Source: Bacteroidales bacterium
GTDB taxonomy: Bacteria > Bacteroidota > Bacteroidia > Bacteroidales > Prolixibacteraceae
Length of the DNA: 64,000 nucleotides
NCBI GenBank assembly: GCA_012719495.1
Contig: JAAYAG010000042.1
Span: 1-64,000, forward strand
Direction: 5' to 3'
Below are positions 1 to 8,987 of the stretch, piece after piece. Numbering within the stretch: position 1 is the first letter of the stretch; each line of letters opens with the position of its first letter. Under the pieces are notes generated by a model. It was not told the origin of the DNA. It did not search any database and saw nothing but the letters and a program-made list of their open reading frames with translations. Both the position numbers and the translations under genes were made by a program.

Positions 1-80
1 ACAGCGCCACAGTGAAAATCATAAAACACAAAGGCACAAAGACACGAAGGAATTCGTGGGATTTGTGCCTTTTGATTTAA
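1..80. repeat. Palindromic intergenic repeat, copy 1
   Basis: A noncoding palindrome. The arm AAGGCACAAA at 31-40 pairs with TTTGTGCCTT at 62-71. A closely similar copy lies at 19411-19490, sharing most of its first 45 bases, and degenerate relatives lie near 22075, 34000 and 38757. Such cacaaaggcacaaagacac elements are common between genes in Bacteroidota and are often mistaken for short proteins. The copy begins at the window edge and may extend further left. Confidence 0.7.
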
Positions 81-113
81 TATGACCGACACGATTTAAC
101 TATTTGGGGCCGT

Positions 114-248
114 ATGCTTTCTGATGCTCAGTTTGCTGGTTCTTCATCGGTTCCTGCTCACGTAGAAATGATGGGCTTGATCGGAATGGGTAATAACCCA
201 ATGGTTGGAGCAAGCGTTGCTGTTGCAGTCGCTGTTAGCCAGGCTTAA
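114..248 (+). other. Peptide-coding remnant, copy A (gene 3' end)
   Basis: A 44-codon reading frame ending at TAA 246-248. Its last part encodes MMGLIGMGNNPMVGASVAV followed by more alternating Val/Ala and SQA, a hydrophobic tail like a membrane helix. The same stretch recurs at about 19307-19390. Most differences between the copies are synonymous third-position changes plus one in-frame 6-base indel, so the sequence was once under protein-level selection. I do not recognise the parent family. It is most likely the 3' end of a duplicated, otherwise lost gene. The frame stays open up to a stop at 78-80, inside the upstream palindrome. The rest of 249-447 holds nothing I can identify. Confidence 0.45.
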
Positions 249-447
249 TTTTCGAAAATAAGAATTCGAAATAATTCTAGCCCTGTCGGTTTTCCGATGG
301 GGCTTCTTGTTTGTGCAATTCAGTTGCTCTCATGATTATTTTTCTTTCAAAAATATGAAAAGTGGTTAGTTCAATGACACTTCGCTTTTTTGATGTTGCT
401 GCTTTCATTTTTGTTTTCTGTCATTTCGCAAATACTGTTGAGATGAT

Positions 448-501
448 TAAAAAAAAAATGCAGCAAATAATCGCCGAAAACTGGTGTTGTTTGCTGCATT
501 T
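448..501 (-). terminator. Rho-independent terminator after the amt operon
   Basis: On the minus strand ATGCAGCAAA (499-490) pairs with TTTGCTGCAT (467-458) and is followed by a run of about ten T. It lies 20 bases past the stop of the last amt gene and closes that operon. Confidence 0.75.
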
Positions 502-520
502 GTATTTAAGATAGGGATTA

Positions 521-1870
521 TTAGTTGTATGCCGATTCTCCGTGTTCGTAAATATCGAGACCTTCTTCTTCAACAACGGCTTTAACTTTAATTCCGACTG
601 TTTTATCTATAATTTTGAATAGAATGAACGTCATAACTCCGGTGAAAACAGCAACTACAACAACTGCAAGTAGCTGAATGCCCACTTGTTTGAAGTTGCC
701 TTCAATTGCTCCACTGTAAGCCGATTGTACCGATGCTGTAGCGAAAACCCCTGTTAAAATTGCACCAAGAATACCACCAACACCATGAACGCCAAAAGCA
801 TCAAGTGTGTCATCGTATCCGGCTTTGTGCTTCACCACGCTTACCATGATGAAACAAACAACCGATACTGCTATACCAATTGCCAAAGCACCGCCAACTC
901 CAACAAAACCAGCCGCAGGTGTTATGGCTACCAACCCAGCAACGGCACCTGTTGCAATACCTACTGTACTTGGAGTTCCATGGTAGAACCACTCAATTAA
1001 TGCCCATGTTAGAGCTGCTGTTGCTGCTGCTACATGTGTTACAAGAAAAGCGTTAGCTGCAAGTCCATCGGCTGCAAGTCCACTTCCGGCATTGAAACCA
1101 AACCATCCAAACCAAAGCAACCCTGCGCCCAAAACTACAAACGGAATGTTGTGCGGCACGGTTGGTGTTCCGTTTACTCCACGTCGTTTGCCCAGCATTA
1201 GTGCCATTACCAGTGCTGCAATACCAGCATTAACGTGAACAACTGTTCCGCCTGCAAAATCAAGTGCCCCAAGCTTGTACAACCAACCATCAGCTGACCA
1301 TACCCAATGGGCAACAGGGTTGTAAACTAAAACAGCCCACAGTAACGAAAAGATGAAGAATCCTTTAAAGCTGATACGTTCGGCAAAAGCTCCGATGATA
1401 AGTGCCGGTGTGATGATGGCAAACATACATTGGAACATGATGAACACAAAATGAGGAATCCTATCAACCGATTGAGAAATGTAATATGGGCTAACATCAC
1501 TGATACCTATTCCCTTAAGAAATGCCCAATCGAAACCTCCAATGTAAGGTGCTAATGCTCCGTTTGAAGAACCAAAGGCATTGCTGTATCCAAATGCAAC
1601 CCATTCAACTGTTATCGCTGCGGCAAGTATAAAACATTGCATTAGAATGTTTAGTACATTTTTTCTTCGAACTAAACCTCCGTAGAAGAATGCCAATCCT
1701 GGCAAGGTCATTAAAAATACGAGTGCAGTTGCAACAATCATCCATGCGGTGTTTCCTGTGCTGATTATGGGCTCGGGAGTTGCAACATCTTGTGCCATAA
1801 GTGGGGTAATGCCTGCAACCAACATTGTGGCCACACTTAACCCAATGTATTTTGTATATTTTGATTTCAT
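521..1870 (-). CDS. amtB: Ammonium transporter Amt, with signal peptide
   Basis: A 449-residue Amt/MEP channel that conducts ammonia/ammonium across the inner membrane. Residues 1-26 form a signal peptide ending MAQ, so the N terminus is exported, as in other Amt proteins made with a cleaved leader. The body has about 11 membrane helices. The conserved Asp lies at about 204 in DFAGGTVVH, and the twin pore histidines are at about 212 and 362 (VHVNAG and FGVHGVGG). The C-terminal tail LDIYEHGESAY matches the cytoplasmic tail that P-II proteins touch. It is the last gene of the operon porin-like, glnK, amtB, glnK, amtB and starts 25 bases after the upstream P-II gene. The ATG at 1870 is the only start that gives a complete leader. 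The family call is certain; the substrate (ammonium rather than methylammonium) is inferred. Confidence 0.95.
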   Translation of the reverse strand: MKSKYTKYIGLSVATMLVAGITPLMAQDVATPEPIISTGNTAWMIVATALVFLMTLPGLAFFYGGLVRRKNVLNILMQCFILAAAITVEWVAFGYSNAFGSSNGALAPYIGGFDWAFLKGIGISDVSPYYISQSVDRIPHFVFIMFQCMFAIITPALIIGAFAERISFKGFFIFSLLWAVLVYNPVAHWVWSADGWLYKLGALDFAGGTVVHVNAGIAALVMALMLGKRRGVNGTPTVPHNIPFVVLGAGLLWFGWFGFNAGSGLAADGLAANAFLVTHVAAATAALTWALIEWFYHGTPSTVGIATGAVAGLVAITPAAGFVGVGGALAIGIAVSVVCFIMVSVVKHKAGYDDTLDAFGVHGVGGILGAILTGVFATASVQSAYSGAIEGNFKQVGIQLLAVVVVAVFTGVMTFILFKIIDKTVGIKVKAVVEEEGLDIYEHGESAYN

Positions 1871-1895
1871 CTGTTTTCGATTTTAATGTTTTTGA

Positions 1896-2252
1896 TTACT
1901 CTTCTTCGCCTTTGATAAAGAGAGCCTGATCTCCTTCTTCTCCGGTACGGATTCTGTATGCCGATTCAATATTTGTTACAAATATTTTTCCATCACCTAT
2001 TTCTCCTGTCCGAGCACTTGCCAACAAACAATCGATTGTTTTCTTTAGGTTCTTCTCGCGCACAATTATTGAAAGCATGGTGCGTTCAATAACACTGGTG
2101 TCATATACACGGCCGCGGTAAACTCTTTCTTGTCTCGATTTCCCTTCACCTCGAACGTCGCAGTACGAAAAGAACTCGATACCAATTTCTTTCAAGGCAG
2201 CTTTTACCTCGTCGAATTTGGATTTTCTGATAATTGCTTCAATTTTTTTCAT
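1896..2252 (-). CDS. glnK: P-II nitrogen regulatory protein (paired with the signal-peptide Amt)
   Basis: A 118-residue P-II protein, the trimeric sensor of ATP/ADP and 2-oxoglutarate that plugs Amt channels. It starts MKKIEAIIR, has the B-loop TGEIGDGKIFV and the C-loop RIRTGEEG. The T-loop reads VYRGRVYDT: the two tyrosines of the classical loop are kept, but the residues between them differ from the uridylylation signature Y-K/R-G-A/S-A/E-Y. Modification by a GlnD-type enzyme is therefore doubtful. The gene sits directly upstream of amtB (25-base gap), the usual glnK-amtB arrangement, and is separated from the preceding amtB by a 187-base gap with a hairpin. Confidence 0.93.
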   Translation of the reverse strand: MKKIEAIIRKSKFDEVKAALKEIGIEFFSYCDVRGEGKSRQERVYRGRVYDTSVIERTMLSIIVREKNLKKTIDCLLASARTGEIGDGKIFVTNIESAYRIRTGEEGDQALFIKGEEE

Positions 2253-2377
2253 TTTTATTATTTTTTGGATTTTGTTTGTTTTTGCGCTGAATTTGGGTTT
2301 TCGTTCTGTGTGTTATTGAATTTTGCTTGATTTTAAATGTATCAGACATCTGTTTGTCAATGACTTTTTATTACAAA

Positions 2378-2413
2378 TGATTAGCCGCTATTCAAAAAAA
2401 CAGCGACTAATCA
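2378..2413 (-). terminator. Stem-loop between the two Amt/P-II pairs
   Basis: TGATTAG(c)CGCT at 2378-2389 pairs with AGCG(a)CTAATCA at 2402-2413 around a loop with seven A. It lies 27 bases past the stop of the second Amt gene. The T-tract that follows on the minus strand is weak, so it may attenuate or mark an RNA processing point rather than fully stop transcription between the two pairs. Confidence 0.5.
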
Positions 2414-2439
2414 CATAATAAAAATGTAAATTGACAGCT

Positions 2440-3663
2440 TTAATTATATGCCCTTTCTCCATGTTCATAGTAATCGAGGCCGTTTTCTTCCTCTTTCTTA
2501 GTAACACGTAAACCAATAGTTTTCTTCAAAGCGAAAAATAGAATTAGTCCGCAGCCTACAGCCCAAGCAGCGACTGCAAGAACTCCGATAATCTGTGTTA
2601 CTAATAAACTTGTTCCTCCTCCATAGAAAAGACCTGAGATCCCATTTCCTTTTGCGAAGAATCCAACCATGATTGTGCCGAATACACCGTTAATGCAGTG
2701 TACTGAAACCGCACCAACTGGGTCGTCGATCTTTACGATACGATCAAAGAATTCAACAGCGAAGACAACTAAAACACCAGCCATTAAACCTATTACAACT
2801 GCACCTCCGGGAGTTACTGTGTCGCAACCGGCGGTTATTGCTACTAAACCGGCTAAAACACCATTTAACGTCATGCCTAGGCCAGGTTTACCGTAGCGGA
2901 ACCATGTAACAAGGAGTGTTGCAATACCACCTGCGGCGGCGGCAGCATTTGTAGTTACAAATATGTTTGCAACTAATTCTGGGTTCGAGAGGCTCAACGT
3001 TGAACCAGGGTTGAATCCAAACCATCCAATCCATAGAATGAATACGCCAAGAGCGCCTAAAGTCATGCTGTGGCCAGGAATGGCATTAATCTTGCCATTT
3101 TTATATTTGCCTAGTCGAGGTCCGAGAACTGCTGCACCGACTAAAGCCAGCCATCCTCCAACAGAGTGTACTACCGTTGAACCTGCAAAATCGTGGAAGC
3201 CCATTTGTGCCAACCATCCACCACCCCATGTCCAATGTCCAGAGATTGGATAGATGATTAAAGATATTACAGCACTGAAAATTAAATAGGAAGTAAACTT
3301 TGTACGTTCGGCCATAGCTCCCGAAACAATTGTTGCAGCAGTAGCAGCAAAAACAGTTTGGAAAAACAAGAATGCCATATTAGGGATGCCGAGTATTGTT
3401 CCATGATCAACCTCTGAGAATAATTCTATCTCTCCAAACCAACCGTTTCCAGCACCAAACATTATTCCGTATCCTAATATCCAGAACCCTATTGTTCCGA
3501 TACAGAAGTCCATTAAGTTTTTGAACAAGATATTTGTAGTATTCTTAGAACGAGTGAAACCTGCTTCAACTAATGCAAAACCAGCTTGCATGAAAAATAC
3601 CAGAGCCCCTGTAATGAGAACCCAAAATGTATTTAGACCTGTCGTTAATTGTATTAAATCCAT
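2440..3663 (-). CDS. amtB: Ammonium transporter Amt, without signal peptide
   Basis: A 407-residue Amt/MEP family channel, about 11 membrane helices, with no cleavable leader: it begins MDLIQLTTGLNTFWVL. The conserved Asp is at about 158 (FHDFAGSTVVH), and the pore histidines are at about 166 and 322 (VVHSVGG and VSVHCINGVFG). The tail LDYYEHGERAY parallels that of the other Amt. The two proteins are clearly different subtypes rather than a recent duplicate. It starts 21 bases after the upstream P-II gene. Having two Amt/P-II pairs in one operon suggests channels of different affinity or mode, each with its own P-II; that pairing is inferred from gene order. Confidence 0.95.
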   Translation of the reverse strand: MDLIQLTTGLNTFWVLITGALVFFMQAGFALVEAGFTRSKNTTNILFKNLMDFCIGTIGFWILGYGIMFGAGNGWFGEIELFSEVDHGTILGIPNMAFLFFQTVFAATAATIVSGAMAERTKFTSYLIFSAVISLIIYPISGHWTWGGGWLAQMGFHDFAGSTVVHSVGGWLALVGAAVLGPRLGKYKNGKINAIPGHSMTLGALGVFILWIGWFGFNPGSTLSLSNPELVANIFVTTNAAAAAGGIATLLVTWFRYGKPGLGMTLNGVLAGLVAITAGCDTVTPGGAVVIGLMAGVLVVFAVEFFDRIVKIDDPVGAVSVHCINGVFGTIMVGFFAKGNGISGLFYGGGTSLLVTQIIGVLAVAAWAVGCGLILFFALKKTIGLRVTKKEEENGLDYYEHGERAYN

Positions 3664-3684
3664 AATTGTAATTTTTTATCGTTC

Positions 3685-4032
3685 TCAATCTTTAATGTAT
3701 AATGATTCTGGGCCTTTTTCTCCAGTTCTGATCCGAACTGAATCATCGATAGGTGAAATGAAGATCTTCCCATCGCCCAACTCTCCAGTTCTTGCCGATA
3801 TGCAAATAGCATCAAGCGCTGCTTCAACAAACTGATCGCGGCATACGAAGGTGATAACCCGTCGAGGAATCAGCCTTGTTTCATAAACAGTAGCACGGTA
3901 AATAGCTCCTGACTTTTCGTTGCCAACACCTGTTACATCCCAGTAGGTAAAGAAGTCGATGCCAACTTCATGCAAAGCTTCACATACCTCTTCAAACTGG
4001 GAGATCCTGATAATTGCTTCAATTTTTTTCAT
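3685..4032 (-). CDS. glnK: P-II nitrogen regulatory protein (paired with the second Amt)
   Basis: A 115-residue P-II protein starting MKKIEAIIRISQFEEV, with TGELGDGKIFI (B-loop) and RIRTGEKG (C-loop). The T-loop reads IYRATVYET. Both tyrosines remain, but the Gly of the uridylylation signature is Ala and the following residues are unlike the classical loop. It lies 48 bases after the porin-like gene and 21 bases before its amtB. The two P-II proteins of this operon differ mainly in the T-loop, which is the surface that recognises target proteins. Confidence 0.92.
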   Translation of the reverse strand: MKKIEAIIRISQFEEVCEALHEVGIDFFTYWDVTGVGNEKSGAIYRATVYETRLIPRRVITFVCRDQFVEAALDAICISARTGELGDGKIFISPIDDSVRIRTGEKGPESLYIKD

Positions 4033-4080
4033 CTCTTATTTCTTTATAATTCGACATTATCTTTAATCACCGTTCGGAAA

Positions 4081-4728
4081 CTAGAACGATAATCCTACTA
4101 CCATGAATAGTTGCTTTTTGTCAGGGTTAACTATTACCTGACCTGTTACCGGAATTGAAAATTTTTCGGTCAAATCGATCGATTTTGATGCTTGGATGCC
4201 AATGTTGCATACATTGAATTCGCTGTCGGAAGTGTGCCATCCGTTACCTGCGCCAACAAAAGCACTGAACGAGCTAAATGCGTAGGTTGCTTGGAAGTAC
4301 ATGTCTCCGCCCATACTTGCTGCTCCGCCGGCTTCGTTTACAATGTAGTTGCCCGAGAGGGAGAGTCCTTTAATGGTGTAGCCAAGGTTAACTTCCAGTG
4401 CGTGGCTGCCGGTTGAGTCTGAAAAGTCGGTAATGTCGCCTTCGTAATAGTAATCGGTAACGCCAATACTTAGTCCGATCGGTAACGAATACGAAATGTA
4501 AGGATCAGTCTCTTTGTAGCCACTAAAGTCGTACGAACCCCAAACCCCGGCTGTTAAGCCTCCTGTAGTGAACTTTACCGATGGTTGTACCGATGGGCCG
4601 GCAAATTTACTACCCCTCCATACATAACTACTGTAAAGATCTACCCCTGCAGTGAATTGGGCTTTCAGGTCACTTGTTATTACTGATGTTAAAACAAGTG
4701 CGACGAGTAATGCGTAAATTTTCTTCAT
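4081..4728 (-). CDS. Outer-membrane beta-barrel, TorF-like putative porin
   Basis: A 215-residue protein with a signal peptide (residues 1-23, ending LKAQ), then a repeating pattern of amphipathic strands rich in Gly and aromatic residues and a C-terminal Phe (VVGLSF), as outer-membrane barrels have. The start FTAGVDLYSSYVWRGSKFAG fits the TorF/Gcw_chp family of putative porins, often found beside amt genes in Bacteroidota. It is the first gene of the amt operon, so it may let ammonium or small nitrogen compounds through the outer membrane; that role is inferred from position only. The promoter is at 4830-4860. Confidence 0.75.
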   Translation of the reverse strand: MKKIYALLVALVLTSVITSDLKAQFTAGVDLYSSYVWRGSKFAGPSVQPSVKFTTGGLTAGVWGSYDFSGYKETDPYISYSLPIGLSIGVTDYYYEGDITDFSDSTGSHALEVNLGYTIKGLSLSGNYIVNEAGGAASMGGDMYFQATYAFSSFSAFVGAGNGWHTSDSEFNVCNIGIQASKSIDLTEKFSIPVTGQVIVNPDKKQLFMVVGLSF

Positions 4729-4829
4729 AACAATTCATTTTTTAGGTTATACATGCTTGTCTACTTCTTTTTTATCGAAAAATGGTTTTACCTTTTCTCT
4801 TTTTGGATGTTTGTTTCCTAATCCTGATC

Positions 4830-4860
4830 CAAAAGTAAATTTTGAATTTATCGAGACAAA
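4830..4860 (-). promoter_or_regulatory. Bacteroidota-type promoter of the amt operon
   Basis: On the minus strand TTTG (4860-4857), 19 bases, then TACTTTTG (4837-4830). This fits the sigma-ABfr consensus TTTG-N19/21-TAnnTTTG. It gives a leader of about 100 bases before the ATG at 4728. The same -7 box, TACTTTTG, stands before the Rh gene at 7756. Confidence 0.7.
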
Positions 4861-5167
4861 TTATTTTAAGGGTATTTTCTTAAAAAAGAATATATATTTT
4901 AAAATAAACCCCCTTAAAAATGACTCATATCTCCTTAAAAAGTATTATTTTTTTGAAATAACTATAAAAAACAAGGGTTAAATTGAATAAAATATGTTTT
5001 TTAAAATGCGTTTTAATGATTTTTTTTAAGTTTTCTATATAAAATGAAAAAATGAACTATTTTCAATCATTATTCTTGTCTTAACATTTAATTAATATCT
5101 AAATGTCACATAAATGAGATATTAATCTCTAAATGATATTTTTTGAATGTCAGAGTTTGAGATCAAG
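4861..5167. other. AT-rich intergenic region
   Basis: Very AT-rich and without a convincing reading frame. It separates the amt operon promoter from the terminator of the PurF-like gene. I see no repeat or RNA motif in it. Confidence 0.5.
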
Positions 5168-5213
5168 GCATAAAAAAACACCTTTTGAAAATATCCAAAA
5201 GGTGTTTTTTATG
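5168..5213 (-). terminator. Terminator of the PurF-like gene
   Basis: CATAAAAAAACACCTTTTG pairs with CAAAAGGTGTTTTTTATG around a short loop. The A/T tracts flank both sides, so it can act in either direction. It lies 35 bases past the stop at 5249. Confidence 0.85.
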
Positions 5214-5248
5214 CCTAACGCTGGAAAGGCTATGTATGTAATATGAAA

Positions 5249-7150
5249 TTAGTAAGCTCTGCCTTCTTTTCCTTCGTAGTAAAATATAAACGAATTGTTA
5301 ACCACTTTGTTCCCTCCCGGCGTTGGGTAGTCGCCGGTGAAATACCAATCACCCAAATGCTCAGGGCAGGCTTTGTGTAAGTTTTCAACGGTTTGAAAAA
5401 CAATTTCAATTTCGGCCTCACAATCGTTGGGTTTTAACATCTCACCAATTTTCTGCGATATTTCTTCATCAGTAAAAGGGGCATAAATGTCTGTTACAAA
5501 GTTGATGATCTCTTCTTTGGGTAGGTATTGCTGGTCGAGGCATTTTTTGTAGGTTTTGTCAATCACGTTAGTCATGCCGCGTTCCTTTAGTAATTCAATA
5601 GCAGCCTGAAAAGCGACAAATTTGCCTATTTGAGCCATGTCTATCCCGTAACAATCGGGAAACCTGATTTGTGGCGCCGACGAGACAATAATGATTTTCT
5701 TTGGGTGCAACCGGTCGAGTATTCGGATGATGCTTTGTTTGAGTGTAGTTCCCCTTACAATTGAATCGTCGATAATGACCAGTGTGTCAATGTTGTTCTT
5801 TACAATTCCGTACGTAACATCGTAAACATGGGTTACAAGATCGTTACGGCCCGAGTCGTCGGTAATGAAGGTTCGGAGTTTGACGTCTTTTATGGCAATT
5901 TTTTCAACCCGGGGCTCAACAGCAATTATTTCGGCAATTTTATCTTCGGTTAGGTTCCCGTTCAGTGCTTTTATTTGCTCTTTTTTCCAATCGAGCAGGT
6001 GTGCCCTAACTCCTTCCATCATCCCATAAAAAGCCGTTTCGGCTGTGTTTGGGATGTACGAAAAAACGGTGTCGTTAAAGTTGTAATTGACTTTTTCGAG
6101 CAAGGTTGTTGTAAGCAGGTGACCTAATTTCTTCCTTTCATTATAAATATCGCGGTCGCTGCCTCTCGAAAAATAGATCCTTTCGAAAGAGCATGAGCGT
6201 TTCGTTTCAGGTACCCTGATCAACATATTCGATATAGATCCATCTTTTTTCACAATCAGGGCATGGCCAGGTTCAAGTTCATTAACTTCGAAATGGTGGA
6301 CATTCATTACAGTTTGAATTACCGGGCGTTCTGAAGCTACTACAACAATTTCATCATTATAATAGTAGAATGCGGGTCTTATTCCCCATGGGTCGCGGGT
6401 GACAAATACATCGCCGTGGCCAATCATACCGGCTATTGTGTAGCCACCGTCAAAGTCGCGGGTCGATCGTTCAAGTACCTTCTGAAGGTCAAGTTCTTTT
6501 TCGATAGCTGAAGATATTTCGACGTTGGTGAGCCCTTCGTTCTTGAATTTCCTAAACTGTAGCTGGTTCTCTTCATCGAGGAAGTGACCGATTTTTTCGA
6601 GGCAAGTGATGGTGTCGGTATATGCGCTTGGGTGTTGCCCCAATGAAATCAGTTTGTTGAAAAGCTCGTCGGTATTGGTTAGGTTAAAATTACCGGCCAG
6701 AACAAGGTTTCTTGATTTCCAGTTGTTTTGACGCATAACCGGGTGCACAAACTCAATTGAATTTCGACCAAAAGTACCGTATCGAAGGTGTCCAAGGTAA
6801 GCTTCGCCAACAAAATCGAGGTTCTTTTTTGCCCAGTTAGAATCGTGGAATTCGTCGGGTTTTTTTTCGGCACTTGATGAGAAATAACGAAAAATCCCAT
6901 CAAAAATATCTTTGATAGGATTTTCTTTAACCGAGCGCGAGCGCGAAAGGTATTCTTCGCCCGGAACACTGTTCAATTTTAATGAAACTAACCCTGCCCC
7001 ATCTTGACCGCGGTTGTGCTGTTTTTCCATTAACAAGTATAACTTATTAAGCCCGTACTGCCAAGATCCGTATTTTTGTTGGTAAAATTCAAGTGGTTTC
7101 AGTAGTCGGATCATTGCAACCCCGCATTCATGTCCAATATTTTCGCTCAT
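5249..7150 (-). CDS. Long amidophosphoribosyltransferase-like (PurF family) protein
   Basis: A 633-residue protein with an N-terminal class II glutamine amidotransferase domain (residues about 9-300) and a C-terminal phosphoribosyltransferase domain (about 310-520). The nucleophile would be Cys9 in HECGVAM, exposed by removal of eight residues as in PurF enzymes with a propeptide; QHNRGQDGAG follows. The PRPP-binding loop IIDDSIVRGTT is intact. Known PurF makes 5-phosphoribosylamine from PRPP and glutamine. This form is longer than usual PurF (about 470-500), with extra segments in the amidotransferase part, and sits among nitrogen genes. It is likely a paralogue rather than the purine enzyme; its substrate is unknown. 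It is a single gene with its own terminator. Confidence 0.85.
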   Translation of the reverse strand: MSENIGHECGVAMIRLLKPLEFYQQKYGSWQYGLNKLYLLMEKQHNRGQDGAGLVSLKLNSVPGEEYLSRSRSVKENPIKDIFDGIFRYFSSSAEKKPDEFHDSNWAKKNLDFVGEAYLGHLRYGTFGRNSIEFVHPVMRQNNWKSRNLVLAGNFNLTNTDELFNKLISLGQHPSAYTDTITCLEKIGHFLDEENQLQFRKFKNEGLTNVEISSAIEKELDLQKVLERSTRDFDGGYTIAGMIGHGDVFVTRDPWGIRPAFYYYNDEIVVVASERPVIQTVMNVHHFEVNELEPGHALIVKKDGSISNMLIRVPETKRSCSFERIYFSRGSDRDIYNERKKLGHLLTTTLLEKVNYNFNDTVFSYIPNTAETAFYGMMEGVRAHLLDWKKEQIKALNGNLTEDKIAEIIAVEPRVEKIAIKDVKLRTFITDDSGRNDLVTHVYDVTYGIVKNNIDTLVIIDDSIVRGTTLKQSIIRILDRLHPKKIIIVSSAPQIRFPDCYGIDMAQIGKFVAFQAAIELLKERGMTNVIDKTYKKCLDQQYLPKEEIINFVTDIYAPFTDEEISQKIGEMLKPNDCEAEIEIVFQTVENLHKACPEHLGDWYFTGDYPTPGGNKVVNNSFIFYYEGKEGRAY

Positions 7151-7792
7151 ATTATTTTATGTCTATTATTGAATTCTATTTCTTTCAATTTGTCACTGTT
7201 TTAATTTGAAATAATCGTTAAATGATTTTTTAATGATTTATATCCGTTAAAAAATTCTAGCAATACTGGTATAGAACTAACATTTTGTTTTTTATCTGGG
7301 GTGAATTTAGTGCAAGATTGTGCTTGTTGGACATTTGCTGTTCGCAATATTTGTTTGGGTTGATAGGTTATTGTGTTGTTTTTTAGCGATTAACATGAAA
7401 TGATGTTTTTCTTTTCTACGATATGAATTTAGTGGATTTTCAATAAAAAAATTGTGTTTTTTAGTATGAAATGTTCATGTGTGCCAAAGCTTGCACCAAA
7501 CTAAAATGGACAGATAGCTATTTTATCCCATCTAAGCTTAAGTTTAAGGAATAGAGTTTTTTGCGTGGGTTGTAACTATTTGCTTTGAAATCATGTACTA
7601 ATAAAACTAGTCAACAACTATTAGATTAGATTCGTTTCTGCATGTTTTCCCGGGTTAGGTGTCATTTAATTTAGGTTTTTGATGTCAAAATGATTCATTT
7701 CTATAAGTATTTCACGCAAAAAAGTTTTAACAATCAGATACCATTCGCTAAACATTACTTTTGGCAACCTCTAATCAATTCTTAAAACTATT
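7151..7792. promoter_or_regulatory. Divergent intergenic region with -7 box of the Rh gene at 7756-7763
   Basis: A 640-base AT-rich gap between the divergent PurF-like and Rh genes. The only site I can support is TACTTTTG at 7756-7763, identical to the amt operon -7 box and 29 bases before the Rh ATG; no good TTTG lies 19-21 bases upstream of it. No reading frame or hairpin stands out in the rest. The length suggests regulatory sites that I cannot name. Confidence 0.45.
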
Positions 7793-8955
7793 ATGAATAA
7801 AAATGTTGCTGGAATTGCTGCTTTATCAGTATTCCTTTTCGGTTCTGTTTCAACTGGATTTGCGCAAGGTGTTGAGGGACCAAACATCTCTTCGATATTG
7901 GAAATTGAACAGTATGGTCGATCCATTCACATTATGGCAATGTTGCTGATAGGCTTTGGTTTTTTAATGGTATTTGTAAAGAAGTATGGACGTTCGGCAT
8001 TAACGGCAACTTTTCTTCTTGTAAGTGTTTCGTTACCAACTTATTTTGCAATTAAAGGACTTGGCGTTTTTGAAGAAAAAGGAGAAATTGAACAATTTAT
8101 TTTGGCTGAGTTTGGTGCTGCCAGTTTGTTGATTGCAACCGGTGCTGTTTTGGGCCGGATAAAAATGCATCAATACCTGATTCTTGGCCTGCTTTTTATT
8201 CCCTTTTCATGTTTAATGAACTTGTCGTAATCGACGATTACTTTCATTTTGTTGGCCGTGTTGCCGATACTGGTGGATCTATTGTTATTCATGCATTTGG
8301 AGCAATTTTTGGAATTTCGGCAGCCATTTTCCTAACAACTAAGGAACAACGTGAAATTCCTATTCATGCTGATGCTACAAGTGATCGGTTTTCGTTGTTG
8401 GGAAGTATGGTTTTATGGGTGTTTTGGCCAAGTTTCTGTGCCGCGTTAGTTCCAAATGAAGCCATCCCGGCGACGGTGGTAAATGTATTTCTGGCTCTTT
8501 GCGGTTCTACGCTCGCTACTTACTTTGCTTCTGTGAAAATCAGAGGGAAAATTAGCCCTGCTGATATTGCCAATGCGGCTCTTGCAGGTGGCGTGGCAAT
8601 TGGATCAACTTGCGATTATGCAAATCATGTTGAAGCAATGATTATTGGTGTAATTGCAGGAACAATTTCGACCATTGGCTTTGCTATTTTGCAGGAAAAA
8701 CAACAAAAATTCCAAAAAATAGTTGATACCTGTGGTGTTACAAATCTTCATGGTATACCCGGATTATTTGGTGGTTTGGTTGCTCTTGTTATTGTTGATG
8801 GTATTGACGCGGGTGCACAATTGAAGGGTATATTAATCACTGCAATTATTGCTATTATAGCTGGTTTATTCACCGGAAAGATTGTTTCCTTGTTAGGTCA
8901 ACCAAAAGTGATTTATGACGATAAAGCTGAATTTGAAACTGAGGTTTCGGAATAG
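7793..8955 (+). pseudogene. Rh-type ammonium channel, broken by a one-base frameshift
   Basis: Two overlapping frames make up one Rh50-like channel. The first (7793-8230) gives a signal peptide ending GFAQ and the first helices. The second, in the -1 frame from about 8206 to 8955, carries the Rh hallmarks DTGGSIVIHAFGA and CGVTNLHGIPG with both pore histidines. Adding one T to the T4 run near 8204-8207 would join them in frame as ...IPFFMFNELVV, which fits the family (NE..V before the D.GGS motif). No canonical slippery heptamer is in phase, so programmed frameshifting is unlikely. Either a real mutation inactivated the gene or a base is missing in a homopolymer. It would be the third ammonium channel of the locus. 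A terminator follows at 8988. Confidence 0.8.
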
Positions 8956-8987
8956 GTTCAGCAACCACGATACATTTAGAAACAATT

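Noticed and set aside
8206-8230. Programmed -1 frameshifting in the Rh gene
   Set aside because: There is no slippery heptamer in phase and no downstream stem-loop; a lost base fits better.
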